64,000 nucleotides of DNA from Rubrobacter aplysinae. Its GTDB lineage: Bacteria > Actinomycetota > Rubrobacteria > Rubrobacterales > Rubrobacteraceae. Numbering within the stretch: the stretch's first letter is position 1; each line of letters starts with the position of its first letter. A model generated the notes under the pieces. It had not been told where the DNA came from and did not search any database. It was given only the letters and a program-made list of their open reading frames with translations. Where the stretch lies: contig NZ_LEKH01000002.1 of assembly GCF_001029505.1 (NCBI RefSeq), positions 62,001 to 126,000 of the forward strand, written 5' to 3'. Positions 25,136 through 33,836 of this stretch are shown here, piece by piece. Both the position numbers and the translations under genes were made by a program.

Positions 25136-25195
25136 GAGAATTCGCACAATTCGTTTGCCGCGATCTACTTGCCGTCAACCTACCGCCGGTCCGCC

Positions 25196-26446
25196 TTAGT
25201 CGGTATCCATGAGATGCCGGCGCAGCAGGTCGAAGGCGAGGTTCGCGCTGCGCTCCCGGATCGCCTCCCGCGAGCGCGACCAGGCCGAGAGGTCTACCTT
25301 GTGCGCCTCGCTGCCGCCAGCGTCCGCTAGCCCGAACCACACGGTCCCGACCGGCTTATCCTCGGTGCCGCCACCGGGGCCGGCGATACCCGTTACGGAG
25401 AGCGCGTGATCCGCGCCGGACCGCTCCCGCGCGCCCTCGGCCATCGCCCGCGCCGTCGCCTCGGATACCGCTCCGTGCTCCCGCAGCGTCTCCTCCGGCA
25501 CTCCGAGCAGGCGGCGCTTTGCGTCGTCGGAGTAGGTTACGAGGCCCTCGGTGAAGTACGCGGAGGAGCCGGCGGCGTCGGTGATGCGCTTTGCTATGAG
25601 GCCGCCGGTGCAGCTCTCGGCGAGGGCCAGCGTCTCGCCGCGCTCGGCCAGCGTCTTTCCGACCGCGCTTTCGAGCGTCTCGTCGTCCTCGCCGAAGTAG
25701 TACTTGCCCAGCCGGGAGAGGATATCGTCGGCGACGGGATCTATCTTCCCGTGAGCCTCCTTCTCGTCCTCGCCGCGGGCGGTGATGCGCAGGCGGACCT
25801 TGCCCTGCCCGGCGAGCGGGGCGACGGTCGGGTCGGGGGCGTCCAGGAGATCCTGCACCTCCTCCGCGAGCGCGGACTCCCCGATGCCGGTAAACCACAG
25901 CGTGCGCGACACTATCGAGCCCTCGGTGCGCGACCGGACCAGCGGCTCCAGGGTGTCCTCGAACATGCCGCGCATCTCCACCGGGACGCCGGGGAAGGTG
26001 GCGAAGAGCGCGCCATTCACCTCCAGCATCGCCCCCATCGCGGTGCCGCGCGGGTTGGGTATGAGCTCCGTGCCTTCCGGGAACAGTACCTGCTTGTAGT
26101 TCGACGGGGTCGGCTCGCGGCCGAAGCTGGCGAACATCTCGTCCACGTGGCGGCGAGCCTCAGGGTACTCGACCATCTTCTGCTCCGCCACCCCGGCCAG
26201 ACAGTCGTTGGTGAGGTCGTCGGAGGTCGGGCCGAGGCCGCCGGTGGTCAGCACGAGGTCGGAGCGGGCTGACGCCTCCCGCATCGCCTCGGAGATTCTT
26301 TCGGGGTTGTCCCCGACGGTGGTGTGCCGGTACACGCCGACCCCGAGCGCGGCGAGCCGCTGACCGAGCCAGGCGCTGTTTGTATCCACGAGCTCGCCGA
26401 GCAGCATCTCCGTGCCGATGGCGATGACCTCGGCGGTCCTTATCAT
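25196..26446 (-). CDS. cinA: CinA-family protein (nicotinamide-nucleotide amidohydrolase)
   Basis: A 416-residue two-domain protein. The N-terminal MoaB/MogA-like domain starts I-G-T-E-M-L-L-G-E and includes [11 protein letters not shown]. The C-terminal PncC domain has A-E-S-C-T-G-G-L and G-I-A-G-P-G-G-G. Family members hydrolyse NMN or ADP-ribose and were first named for competence/damage induction. Start 26446 gives the standard [13 protein letters not shown]-terminus with GGAG just upstream; the frame is open 11 codons further to a TTG. It is divergent from yqeK. Confidence 0.93.
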   Translation of the reverse strand: MIRTAEVIAIGTEMLLGELVDTNSAWLGQRLAALGVGVYRHTTVGDNPERISEAMREASARSDLVLTTGGLGPTSDDLTNDCLAGVAEQKMVEYPEARRHVDEMFASFGREPTPSNYKQVLFPEGTELIPNPRGTAMGAMLEVNGALFATFPGVPVEMRGMFEDTLEPLVRSRTEGSIVSRTLWFTGIGESALAEEVQDLLDAPDPTVAPLAGQGKVRLRITARGEDEKEAHGKIDPVADDILSRLGKYYFGEDDETLESAVGKTLAERGETLALAESCTGGLIAKRITDAAGSSAYFTEGLVTYSDDAKRRLLGVPEETLREHGAVSEATARAMAEGARERSGADHALSVTGIAGPGGGTEDKPVGTVWFGLADAGGSEAHKVDLSAWSRSREAIRERSANLAFDLLRRHLMDTD

Positions 26447-26492
26447 CTGTCTCCGATCAGGGTTGGCGAAGGCTTGCAATACCGGGTTATTC

Positions 26493-26498
26493 TACAAT
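26493..26498 (+). promoter_or_regulatory. -10 box of yqeK (leaderless)
   Basis: TACAAT ends 7 nt before the yqeK ATG. No ribosome binding site is seen. Confidence 0.5.
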
Positions 26499-26505
26499 CC
26501 CCCGC

Positions 26506-27117
26506 ATGGGTTCCCACACCGAAAACCACACCGAAAAAGCACTACCGGCACTACTCCAGAGGGCGGACGGGCTCGCCCGCGCCCGGCTCTCGGACAGACG
26601 TTACACCCACACGCTCGGCGTCGCCGACACCGCCGAACGGCTCGCGAAGCTCCACGGTCTCCCGCCGCAGAAGACGCGACTGGCCGCGCTCCTGCACGAC
26701 GTCTCGCGCGAGTCCGGCCCGGACGAGCTGCTACAGAGCGCCGGACGGTACGGGATCAAGCCAGACGAGTTCGCAAGGGAGAGCCCGATAATGCTGCACG
26801 GTCCGGTAGCCGCCGAGGAGGCCCGCCGCGAGCTTGGGATACAGGACCCGGAGGTTCTCGGAGCGATCAGGATACACACCACCGGCGCGCCGGAGATAGG
26901 CTCCGTGGCCCTAGCCGTATACGTCGCCGACAAGATAGAGCCCGGCCGCGACTACCCGAGCGTCGAGAAGCTGCGGGAGCTGGCGGCGCGGGATCTCTAC
27001 GAGGCGGCCACTTCTATACTGCGCGCCACAGAGTCCCACAACGAGGATCAGGGCCGTCCCACCCACCCCGACAGCCGCCGCATGCTCGCGTGGCTGGAGG
27101 CTAGAGAGGCGGGGTAA
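26506..27117 (+). CDS. yqeK: HD-domain hydrolase YqeK (symmetrical Ap4A hydrolase type)
   Basis: A 203-residue HD phosphohydrolase. Metal ligands are visible in Y-T-H-T-L-G-V (about 38), L-L-H-D-V-S-R-E (about 64), M-L-H-G-P-V-A-A-E-E (about 93) and I-H-T-T-G (about 123). YqeK enzymes cleave diadenosine tetraphosphate to ADP and usually sit next to nadD or rsfS, neither of which is in the window. Its 3' end overlaps the convergent metal-dependent hydrolase gene by 17 bp. Confidence 0.9.
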   Translation: MGSHTENHTEKALPALLQRADGLARARLSDRRYTHTLGVADTAERLAKLHGLPPQKTRLAALLHDVSRESGPDELLQSAGRYGIKPDEFARESPIMLHGPVAAEEARRELGIQDPEVLGAIRIHTTGAPEIGSVALAVYVADKIEPGRDYPSVEKLRELAARDLYEAATSILRATESHNEDQGRPTHPDSRRMLAWLEAREAG

Positions 27118-27718
27118 GGCTCTCCCGGTAAAGGGCGGCCGACAGGACGCCGTCTACCTGATCCTGTAGAACAGGATGCACCAGATACGCCAGATACCCG
27201 GCGACCGCGACCGCGATCACCGCGACCACGAGCTCTGCCACCCCGCCGGACCTGATCCCGCCCGGCCAGAGCCGCGCCGTGCCACCCACGGGCCACAACA
27301 GCGGCACGCCGGGGGTGTTGAGCGAATCCGCGGCGAGATGCGAGGCGTACCCTGCAACCAGCGCCACGAAGAGCCCGTATCCCGGCCCCGGCACCGCCCG
27401 CCACAAAAGCCACGCCAGCGCCGCGAACGCCGCGAGGCCCAGCAGAGAGTGGGTCAGCGTCCGGTGGCCGACCGTCTTGAAAAGCCCGAAGGAGACGGCC
27501 CGCAGGGCCCAACTCAGGGGCCTGGTCAGCGCATTCAGGAGAGGGCTCCGCATCGGGCTCAGGCCGTTGCCGAGCTTGCTGCGCGGGTTGTCGAGGTCCG
27601 GGACGAGCGCCGCGACCCCGGCGACCGGATAAGCGTAAAGGGCAGGCTCCACCCCGAGGACCAGCGAGGCCCCGGCGAGGGCCCCGGCCCCGAAAACAGC
27701 GTGCGTCACCGCGTTCAC
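27101..27718 (-). CDS. Metal-dependent hydrolase, YdjM/DUF457 membrane type
   Basis: A 205-residue membrane protein with the family core V-N-A-V-T-H-A-V-F-G-A-G at the N-terminus, P-D-L-D-N-P-R-S near 40, G-H-R-T-L-T-H-S near 83 and S-H-L-A-A-D near 121. The His/Asp set marks it as an inner-membrane putative metal hydrolase related to YdjM (LexA-regulated in E. coli). GTG at 27718 is chosen because conservation starts there; 55 codons of open frame upstream encode low-complexity Gly/Arg/Ser sequence inside the neighbouring gene. Confidence 0.85.
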   Translation of the reverse strand: MNAVTHAVFGAGALAGASLVLGVEPALYAYPVAGVAALVPDLDNPRSKLGNGLSPMRSPLLNALTRPLSWALRAVSFGLFKTVGHRTLTHSLLGLAAFAALAWLLWRAVPGPGYGLFVALVAGYASHLAADSLNTPGVPLLWPVGGTARLWPGGIRSGGVAELVVAVIAVAVAGYLAYLVHPVLQDQVDGVLSAALYRESLTPPL

Positions 27719-27729
27719 GGGCGGGGAGT

Positions 27730-28221
27730 CTAGCAGGCGTCCGGCGCGGAGGCTGCTACCCGAAGACCCGCTCCAGCCCGCGCCCCGATCCTCTCCCAGT
27801 GGGTCCCGTACCACAGCAGCCTCCCGCATCCCCGGCACCGCAAGAACTCCTCCTGCCGCTCGGCGACCTTTGGCGGTACGCACCGACCGGCCTCCTCTCG
27901 GGAGAGCTCCTCCAGCTCACCGTTACACCTCATGCACCGCGGCTCGTGGCGGGTCAGGTCGAACCGTTTGGCGACGATCCGGAGTTGCTCCTCGACCGGA
28001 GCTTGCGGCACCAGCAGGAAGCCTACCTCGCCGTCCCGCACGGGCTCGCGCTCCAGGAAACCGCCGTCGCCCGTGAGCAGCACCCGCCCCTCTTCTATCG
28101 CCAGCCGCAGGATCTCACGGTCGTCGGCGCCGGTGTCCTCGGAGGCGTAGAGGGCGTCGTGACCGGCGGCCCGCAGCCACTTCGCCAGCCCGCCGAGCAT
28201 CGCGTCGCAGAGGAACCTCAC
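27730..28221 (-). CDS. Mut7-C/PIN-type RNase domain protein with zinc ribbon
   Basis: A 163-residue protein. The N-terminal half carries the Mut7-C PIN-like motifs F-L-C-D-A-M-L-G-G-L-A-K-W-L-R (3-17) and L-L-T-G-D-G-G-F (48-55). The C-terminal half has a zinc ribbon with R-C-M-R-C and R-C-R-G-C-G-R. The ending W-Y-G-T-H-W-E-R is also typical of the family. These proteins are predicted RNases. Its ATG overlaps the dut stop by 4 bp (28218-28221), so the two are coupled. Confidence 0.9.
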   Translation of the reverse strand: MRFLCDAMLGGLAKWLRAAGHDALYASEDTGADDREILRLAIEEGRVLLTGDGGFLEREPVRDGEVGFLLVPQAPVEEQLRIVAKRFDLTRHEPRCMRCNGELEELSREEAGRCVPPKVAERQEEFLRCRGCGRLLWYGTHWERIGARAGAGLRVAASAPDAC

Positions 28222-28715
28222 CCGCTCCCGGAGATCCCGGAGGAGCCGAACCCCTCTTCGCCGCGTCCGTCGGCGCTCTCTTCCAGGCTCTCGACCGCGA
28301 AGAACGAAGCGTCGGCGGCCCGCACGAGCAGGAGTTGCGCGATCCTCATGCCCGGCTCAACCTCGAAGGTCTCGTGGCGGTCGTGGTTTATGAGCGGGAC
28401 CCGGATCTCACCCCGGTAGCCCGAGTCTATGAGGCCCGGCGCATTTACCAGCGAGATCCCGTGCCTCACCGCCAGCCCGCTGCGCGGCAGTACGAGCCCC
28501 GCATATCCGTCCGGGATCGCAACCGCGACCCCGGTCCCGACCGGCGCCCGCTCACCCGGCGCGAGCGTCGCACTCTCTACACCGACGAGATCGTAGCCCG
28601 CATCCCCTTCATGGGCCTTCGTGGGGGCAACCGCCCTCCCGGAGAGGCGTCGGAATGAGACTTTCAAGGCGTGTTGGTAAGGCGCATCCAACTCATGGGC
28701 ACCGTATGTTAGCAC
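28218..28715 (-). CDS. dut: dUTP diphosphatase
   Basis: A 165-residue trimeric dUTPase that hydrolyses dUTP to dUMP. Motifs: A-G-Y-D-L (39-43), P-R-S-G-L-A near 76, G-x-I-D-S-G-Y-R-G-E-I near 94, R-I-A-Q-L-L-L near 124, and a shortened Gly-rich tail G-R-G-E-E-G-F-G-S-S-G that closes the active site. The GTG start gives an N-terminus a little longer than usual; TTG 48 bp downstream is an alternative. It heads a two-gene operon with the Mut7-C gene. Confidence 0.94.
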   Translation of the reverse strand: MLTYGAHELDAPYQHALKVSFRRLSGRAVAPTKAHEGDAGYDLVGVESATLAPGERAPVGTGVAVAIPDGYAGLVLPRSGLAVRHGISLVNAPGLIDSGYRGEIRVPLINHDRHETFEVEPGMRIAQLLLVRAADASFFAVESLEESADGRGEEGFGSSGISGSG

Positions 28716-28752
28716 GCGCCCCGGGGAGCGGGATCTGTATCACAAGGCCGCC

Positions 28753-28781
28753 TTGAAGACTCCCCCTGTCTGGAGTATAAA
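28753..28781 (+). promoter_or_regulatory. Promoter of the small gene at 28.8 kb
   Basis: TTGAAG (28753-28758) and TATAAA (28776-28781) are separated by 17 bp, ending 35 bp before the chosen ATG. Confidence 0.6.
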
Positions 28782-28816
28782 GTTATCAACGGCACAAAAT
28801 GTCCGAAAGGATGGCC

Positions 28817-29026
28817 ATGGCTGTCGGAGATAAAAGCCGCTACTACGCCGAGGAAGTAGAGCTGGAAGCTGACGCGGACCTCCGGGGTCAGTTACAGAGG
28901 ACTCTCGACCTGGGTGAGCGCAAGGATTGGCATCTGATGGGGGTATCCAGCCTCCCCAATGATAACGTGATCCTCTTCTGGGATACCACCCGTCCGAACT
29001 ACGCCAGGAGCCAGTACGAAAGCTAA
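28817..29026 (+). CDS. Small hypothetical protein
   Basis: A 69-residue soluble protein with a charged N-terminal half and a C-terminal R-K-D-W-H-L-M-G-V-S-S-L-P-N-D-N-V-I-L-F-W-D segment. The latter recalls the W-x-L-x-x-V beta-hairpin of DUF4177-type small proteins. I cannot assign a function. ATG 28817 is preferred over 28799 because GAAAGGA lies five bases before it. It has its own near-consensus promoter and no partner genes. Confidence 0.65.
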   Translation: MAVGDKSRYYAEEVELEADADLRGQLQRTLDLGERKDWHLMGVSSLPNDNVILFWDTTRPNYARSQYES

Positions 29027-29516
29027 AGTGTCGCCCGTAACGGCCACCGAGGTTGGCTCTGGGGTTTGCGGTAGAGGCTTATAAGCCGGGATGCTCCCGG
29101 GCCCGAATTCTCCCCATGTTACCTCCTCATGTTCCCCTGCGAGGACACGCGGAGCACGTCATAGAGTCGTTGCAACCACCTTTCACAAGTCCGGCGATTG
29201 GACGCGGGTAGGGTTTCAGAGCCTCGCATCTACTCGCATCTACTAGTGAGCTCATACGCCGGGTCAACCTTGTAACTTTAAATCCGGCTGCCATGGGCGG
29301 GCCGAGCCTGCGCCGCTAGCCGGGTCCGGGGCTATGGCGAGGAGGCTTCGGTGCGCCGGGAGCGAGCTCCCGGCTGCGCAGCGGCCGCACAGGGTAGGCA
29401 CTTCTTCTGGACCCGGCTCTCCCGCTTGGTGACAGCCTGGTGACAACGTCTGGCGGGACACCGGAGGCCAGACATCCCGCGGGCCGGTTCACCGGGCAAA
29501 TGCTATCCTCTGTAGC
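29027..29516. other. 490-bp gap upstream of metG
   Basis: No gene is visible. The stretch holds two small inverted repeats (29076-29087 and 29086-29100) and a TCGCATCTAC direct repeat near 29225-29245. A weak -10 box lies just before metG. I looked for a T-box leader because metG follows, but the diagnostic T-box sequence and a Met specifier loop could not be shown. Confidence 0.6.
29504..29509 (+). promoter_or_regulatory. -10 box of metG (leaderless)
   Basis: TATCCT ends 7 nt before the metG ATG. No Shine-Dalgarno sequence precedes the start. Confidence 0.4.
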
Positions 29517-31247
29517 ATGGCAGAGAAGATTTCTAGATACCTGGTCACCTCGGCGTTGCCCTACGCGAACGGCCCGTTGCACGTGGGTCAGATCGCGGGC
29601 GCATACCTCCCCGCGGACATCTTCGTGCGCTACCTCCGCGCCCGGGGCGAGGACGTCATATACATCTGCGGCACCGACGAGCACGGCGTCCCCATAACCC
29701 TGACCGCCGAGCGCGAGGGCACCACGCCCCGGGAGGTCGTGGACCACTGGTGGACCCACATGAAGGGTACCTTCGCCCGGTTCGGGATCAGCTTCGACAA
29801 CTTCTCGCGCACCTCGACCGAGCTGCACGCGGAGAACACGCAGATGATCTACCGCAGGCTCAAGGAGGGCGGCTACATCTCCGAGGATGCGAGCCTGCAG
29901 ATGTACAGCCCGACCGAGGGCCGCTTCCTGCCCGACCGCTACGTCGAGGGGACCTGCCCCTACTGCGGCTACCGTGAGGCCCGGGGGGATCAGTGCGACA
30001 ACTGCGGCCGCTGGTATGAGGCGTACCAGCTAATAGAACCCTACTCGAAGACCACCGGCGGCCCGGCAGAGCCCCGCGAGACGACCCACCTGTACCTTGA
30101 CCTGCCGGACTTCTCAGAGCGTCTGAAGGAGTGGATAGGGAGCCAGCAGCACTGGCGCGGCACGGTCAAGAACTTCATCCTTGGCATGATCGAGAGCGGT
30201 CTGGAGCAGCGTCCTATTACCCGCGACATAAGCTGGGGCGTGCCGGTCCCCGAGCCGGGTTTCGAGGACAAGCGTTTCTACGTGTGGTTCGACGCCCCGA
30301 TAGGCTACATCTCCTCGACGATGGAGTGGGCCGAGAGGATAGGCGAGCCCGACCGCTGGCGCGAGTACTGGCAGGACCCGGACACGCGCATGATCCACTT
30401 TATCGCCAAGGACAACACCGTCTTCCACACGGTAGTCTGGCCCGCGATGCTCATGGGCGCGGCAGAGGGCGGCGGAGAGCCCTGGGTACTCCCCTACGAC
30501 GTGCCCGCGAACGAGTTCATGAACCTCGAAGTCGTGGTGGACGGCGAGCCACGCGCCATGCAGATGTCCACCAGCCGTAACCTCGCGGTGTGGCTGCACG
30601 AGGCGCTGGACCGCTTCCCGGCCGATGCCCTGCGTTTCTATCTCGCCTCCACCCTGCCAGAGACGGCGGACGTAAACTTCTCGTGGCGGGACTTCCAGAC
30701 CAGGGTCAACTCCGACCTCATCGGGAACCTCGCCAACTACGTAAACCGCGTGCTGTCGTTTACCGAGAAGTACGCGGACGGCGTGCTGGAGCGCCCGGAC
30801 GAGCTCCACCCCGAGGCGCTACAGGCGTTCGCGGACTTCCGGGAGATAGAGCGCCGCTACGACGCCAGGATGCGCGACGAGCGCCCGCGCGAGGCGCTCT
30901 CCGAGCTTCTGGCCCTCGGACGCCGCGCGAACCAGTTCTTCGACTCCGAGGCCCCCTGGAATATGCGCAAGGAGGACATGGGGCGCACCAGGGCCACGCT
31001 CTACGCCTGCGCGGTCATGTTGCAGTCCATAGCCTTCCACGCCGCGCCGTACGTCCCGGAGGCGGTGGAGTCCCTGGGCGGATTCTTCGACGGCCCGGCG
31101 GTCCCGATGCCGGACGAGCAGGGCGGGCTGCCGGAGAGGTTCGGGGTCTCCGGCGCAAGGCCGCTCTTCCGGCGCATCGAGGACGATGAGGTAAACGCGG
31201 CGGAGAGCCGGCTGACGAACGCCGCGACCGGCGGCGAAGGGGCGTAA
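29517..31247 (+). CDS. metG: Methionine--tRNA ligase
   Basis: A 576-residue class I aminoacyl-tRNA synthetase that charges tRNA-Met. It shows P-Y-A-N-G-P-L-H22-V-G-Q (HIGH motif), C-G-T-D-E-H-G, the zinc knuckle C-P-Y-C...C-D-N-C near 143-161, and the W-F-D-A-P-I-G-Y site near 258. The KMSKS loop reads Q-M-S-T-S-R (349-354), with both Lys positions replaced. The C-terminal anticodon-binding helical domain is present, and the tRNA-binding EMAP-like extension of longer MetRS is absent. It seems leaderless and lies 52 bp ahead of gabT. Confidence 0.95.
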   Translation: MAEKISRYLVTSALPYANGPLHVGQIAGAYLPADIFVRYLRARGEDVIYICGTDEHGVPITLTAEREGTTPREVVDHWWTHMKGTFARFGISFDNFSRTSTELHAENTQMIYRRLKEGGYISEDASLQMYSPTEGRFLPDRYVEGTCPYCGYREARGDQCDNCGRWYEAYQLIEPYSKTTGGPAEPRETTHLYLDLPDFSERLKEWIGSQQHWRGTVKNFILGMIESGLEQRPITRDISWGVPVPEPGFEDKRFYVWFDAPIGYISSTMEWAERIGEPDRWREYWQDPDTRMIHFIAKDNTVFHTVVWPAMLMGAAEGGGEPWVLPYDVPANEFMNLEVVVDGEPRAMQMSTSRNLAVWLHEALDRFPADALRFYLASTLPETADVNFSWRDFQTRVNSDLIGNLANYVNRVLSFTEKYADGVLERPDELHPEALQAFADFREIERRYDARMRDERPREALSELLALGRRANQFFDSEAPWNMRKEDMGRTRATLYACAVMLQSIAFHAAPYVPEAVESLGGFFDGPAVPMPDEQGGLPERFGVSGARPLFRRIEDDEVNAAESRLTNAATGGEGA

Positions 31248-31299
31248 AACCGCAGGACAGAGACGCAGAACAGAGAACTCGCATAGCAGGAGGTCCCCG

Positions 31300-32682
31300 A
31301 TGTCAGAGATAGAGCTTGTAACAGAGGTCCCCGGCCCGAAGAGCCGGGAGATGATCGAGCGCCACGAGAGCCACGTGGCCCGGGCGCTGTCTCTAGGGTT
31401 TCCCGCCGCGATCGAGCGGGCCGAAGGGGCTCTACTAACCGACGTGGACGGCAACACCTTTATAGACCTGGCCGGCGGCGTCGGCACGATGAACGTCGGG
31501 CACTCGGACCCGGAGGTGCTTGCCGCCGCCAGAGAGCAGCTCGAACGTCTGGTCCACACCGACTACACGGTCGCTCCGTACTCCATCTACAGTGAGCTTG
31601 CGGAGCGTCTTACGGGCCTCGTGCCGGGCGCGGAGAAGGCCGCGTTCTTCAACTCCGGCGCGGAGGCGGTCGAGAACGCGGTAAAGATAGCCCGGGCGTA
31701 CACGGGGCGGCGGGCCATGATCTCCTTCGAGGGCGGCTTCCACGGGCGCACCTCGATGGCGCTCTCCCTGACGAGCAAGACCACCCCGTACAAGACGGGA
31801 TTCCTGCCGCTCGCCCCGGAGGTGTACCGGCTGCCCTACGCCTACCCCTACCGGCCGCCGGTCGAACCTTTTGAGGGGCAGACCTTCGGCGAGGCGTGCG
31901 CCGGGATGCTGGACGGGGTGTTCGAGAAGCACGTCCCGGCCACGGAGGTGGCGGCGGTGATCGTGGAGCCCGTGCTCGGGGAAGGCGGCTTCGTGGTGCC
32001 GCCGGACGATTATCTACCGGCGCTCAAGCGTAAGTGCGAGGAGCACGGCATCCTGCTCATCGCCGACGAGGTACAGAGCGGCTTTGGCCGGACGGGCAGG
32101 ATGTTCGCCTGCGAACACTCGGGGGTTGTGCCGGATCTCGTAACGCTCGCGAAGTCCATGGCGGCAGGGATGCCGCTGTCGGCGGTCGTTGGCCGGGCCG
32201 AGGTAATGGACGCGCCGGTCGAGGGCTCGCTCGGCGGGACCTACCCCGGCAACCCGGTGGCGATAGCGAGCGCCCTGGCGGTTCTGGACAAGTTCGAGCA
32301 GGAGGACCTGCTCGGGCGGTCGCGGGAGATCGGGGAGAAGATCCGGGAGCGTCTCTCCGCTCTGGCCGAGCGGGTGGACATGATCGGGGACGTGCGCGGT
32401 CTCGGGGCGATGAGCGCCGTGGAGTTCGTCCGCGACCGCGAAACGAAGGAGCCAGCAAAGGAGGAGGTCAAGGAGATCCTGGACCTGGCCGCCGGTCGCG
32501 GCGTTCTCATAACCCCGGCCGGCGTGAAGGGCAACTGCCTCCGCTTCCTGAGCCCGCTGGTAATAACCGACTCCCAGCTAGACGAGGCGCTAGACGTCCT
32601 CGAAGGCTGCATAGAAGAGGTTGCCCGGGGCTCCCATCCGGCCCATACCGGCAGACAGCCCACGGTCGCGGGGTCTACGTAG
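31300..32682 (+). CDS. gabT: 4-aminobutyrate aminotransferase (class III)
   Basis: A 460-residue PLP enzyme that transfers the amino group of 4-aminobutyrate to 2-oxoglutarate. It has G-G-V-G-T-M-N-V-G-H (59-68), N-S-G-A-E-A-V-E-N-A (118-127), L-I-A-D-E-V-Q-S-G-F-G-R-T-G (253-266) and the PLP Lys285 in L-A-K-S-M-A-A-G-M. A related omega-amino acid substrate is possible. A strong AGGAGG stands before the ATG. It converges with the arginase gene, and the pair may link arginine or polyamine breakdown to succinate (inference). Confidence 0.88.
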   Translation: MSEIELVTEVPGPKSREMIERHESHVARALSLGFPAAIERAEGALLTDVDGNTFIDLAGGVGTMNVGHSDPEVLAAAREQLERLVHTDYTVAPYSIYSELAERLTGLVPGAEKAAFFNSGAEAVENAVKIARAYTGRRAMISFEGGFHGRTSMALSLTSKTTPYKTGFLPLAPEVYRLPYAYPYRPPVEPFEGQTFGEACAGMLDGVFEKHVPATEVAAVIVEPVLGEGGFVVPPDDYLPALKRKCEEHGILLIADEVQSGFGRTGRMFACEHSGVVPDLVTLAKSMAAGMPLSAVVGRAEVMDAPVEGSLGGTYPGNPVAIASALAVLDKFEQEDLLGRSREIGEKIRERLSALAERVDMIGDVRGLGAMSAVEFVRDRETKEPAKEEVKEILDLAAGRGVLITPAGVKGNCLRFLSPLVITDSQLDEALDVLEGCIEEVARGSHPAHTGRQPTVAGST

Positions 32683-32715
32683 GGCTCCGTGTTCTCGAAA
32701 AGAGCTATAAGAGAG

Positions 32716-33666
32716 CTATCTGACGGGCAGGCTCAGGATGCGGCGTCCCATGAAGCTCTCCAGGAGCTCCACGGCGAGCTCGGCGGTACCGTTCTTCACG
32801 TCCAGCATCGGATTCACCTCGACTATGTCCAGAGAGGTGATCAGGGCCGAAGCGTGTAGCTGCTCGGCGAGCAGGTGCGCCTCCCGGTAGGTTAGCCCGC
32901 CCCGCACGGGGGTGCCGACACCGGGGGCCACGTCCGGGTCCATCACGTCCAGGTCGAAGGAGAGGTGGACGCGGTCCAGATGAGAAAGCTCGCCGGCGGC
33001 CCGGCGTACGGTGTCGTGGATGCCGTGGGCGTCTATGTCAGACATGGTGAAGACCTTGACCCCGGCTTCCAGCAGCGCCTCCCGCTCTACCGGGTCCACC
33101 GAGCGCAACCCGATTATCACGATGTCTTCGGGCCGTAGGGCGGGCTCGGGGCCGCCGACGGCGGTAAGGTCGGGGTGGCCCCTGCCGGTCAGGGTCGCGA
33201 GCGGCATGCCGTGAACGTTGCCCGAGGGAGAGGTCTCCGGGGTGTTGAAGTCCGCGTGGGCGTCCACCCAGATCGCCCCCGTCCTCCCCGCCGCGCCAGA
33301 AGCGGCACCGGAGGCGACGCCGGAGATCGTGCCGATGGAGATCGAGTGATCCCCCCCTAGAAAGACCGGGAACCCGCCCCCCGCGACGACTTCGGACGTC
33401 TCCTCGGCGGTTCGTTGGCAGGTGGACCGGATCACGTCCAGGTGCGGCAGCCCGCCGCCACGCTCGACTACCTCCGGGATGGGCACCTGCACGTTGCCCC
33501 GGTCGTTCACCTCGTAGCCCAGCTCCTCCAGGCAGGCCGTGGCGCGGGCGTAGCGCAGGGCGCTCGGCCCCATGTCCACCCCGCGCCGGTCCTGCCCGAG
33601 GTCCATCGGCACCCCTATGACCTCTACCTTCGGCTTGCCAGGACGCCCCGCTCCCACGATCAGCAC
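32716..33666 (-). CDS. rocF: Arginase
   Basis: A 316-residue ureohydrolase that splits arginine into ornithine and urea. The di-manganese site is visible as G-G-D-H-S-I-S-I-G (about 108-116), W-V-D-A-H-A-D-F-N (about 142-150) and S-F-D-L-D-V-M-D-P (about 237-245). The S-P-S-G-N-V-H-G-M-P-L loop favours arginase over agmatinase. An Ala/Gly/Ser-rich stretch near residue 122-132 is slightly expanded. The gene lies between gabT and the glyoxylate genes and appears to be transcribed alone. Confidence 0.9.
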   Translation of the reverse strand: MLIVGAGRPGKPKVEVIGVPMDLGQDRRGVDMGPSALRYARATACLEELGYEVNDRGNVQVPIPEVVERGGGLPHLDVIRSTCQRTAEETSEVVAGGGFPVFLGGDHSISIGTISGVASGAASGAAGRTGAIWVDAHADFNTPETSPSGNVHGMPLATLTGRGHPDLTAVGGPEPALRPEDIVIIGLRSVDPVEREALLEAGVKVFTMSDIDAHGIHDTVRRAAGELSHLDRVHLSFDLDVMDPDVAPGVGTPVRGGLTYREAHLLAEQLHASALITSLDIVEVNPMLDVKNGTAELAVELLESFMGRRILSLPVR

Positions 33667-33786
33667 CTCCGAATGCCGTTGCTCCTCCGGTGAGGCAGTA
33701 AGAGTAGCCTCTACCGGACCGGGCGTCTGCGCGGTGCGTCCCGGAGTCTCTGTGTTAGATCACCGCCGGTGTGGCATTGTAGAGGA

Positions 33787-33810
33787 CGGGCCCCGCATAA
33801 GCAGGGCCCG
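33787..33810 (-). terminator. Terminator hairpin after gcl
   Basis: CGGGCCCTGC and GCGGGGCCCG (minus strand, one G-T pair) form a 10-bp stem around TTAT, 26 bp beyond the gcl stop. A T run is lacking. Confidence 0.65.
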
Positions 33811-33836
33811 CCTGGGTTCACGTATTTCAGGCTCTA

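Noticed and set aside
29027-29516. T-box riboswitch upstream of metG
   Set aside because: A GGGTAGGCAC stretch near 29392 recalls the T-box sequence, but the consensus is not met, no Met specifier loop was found, and metG looks leaderless.
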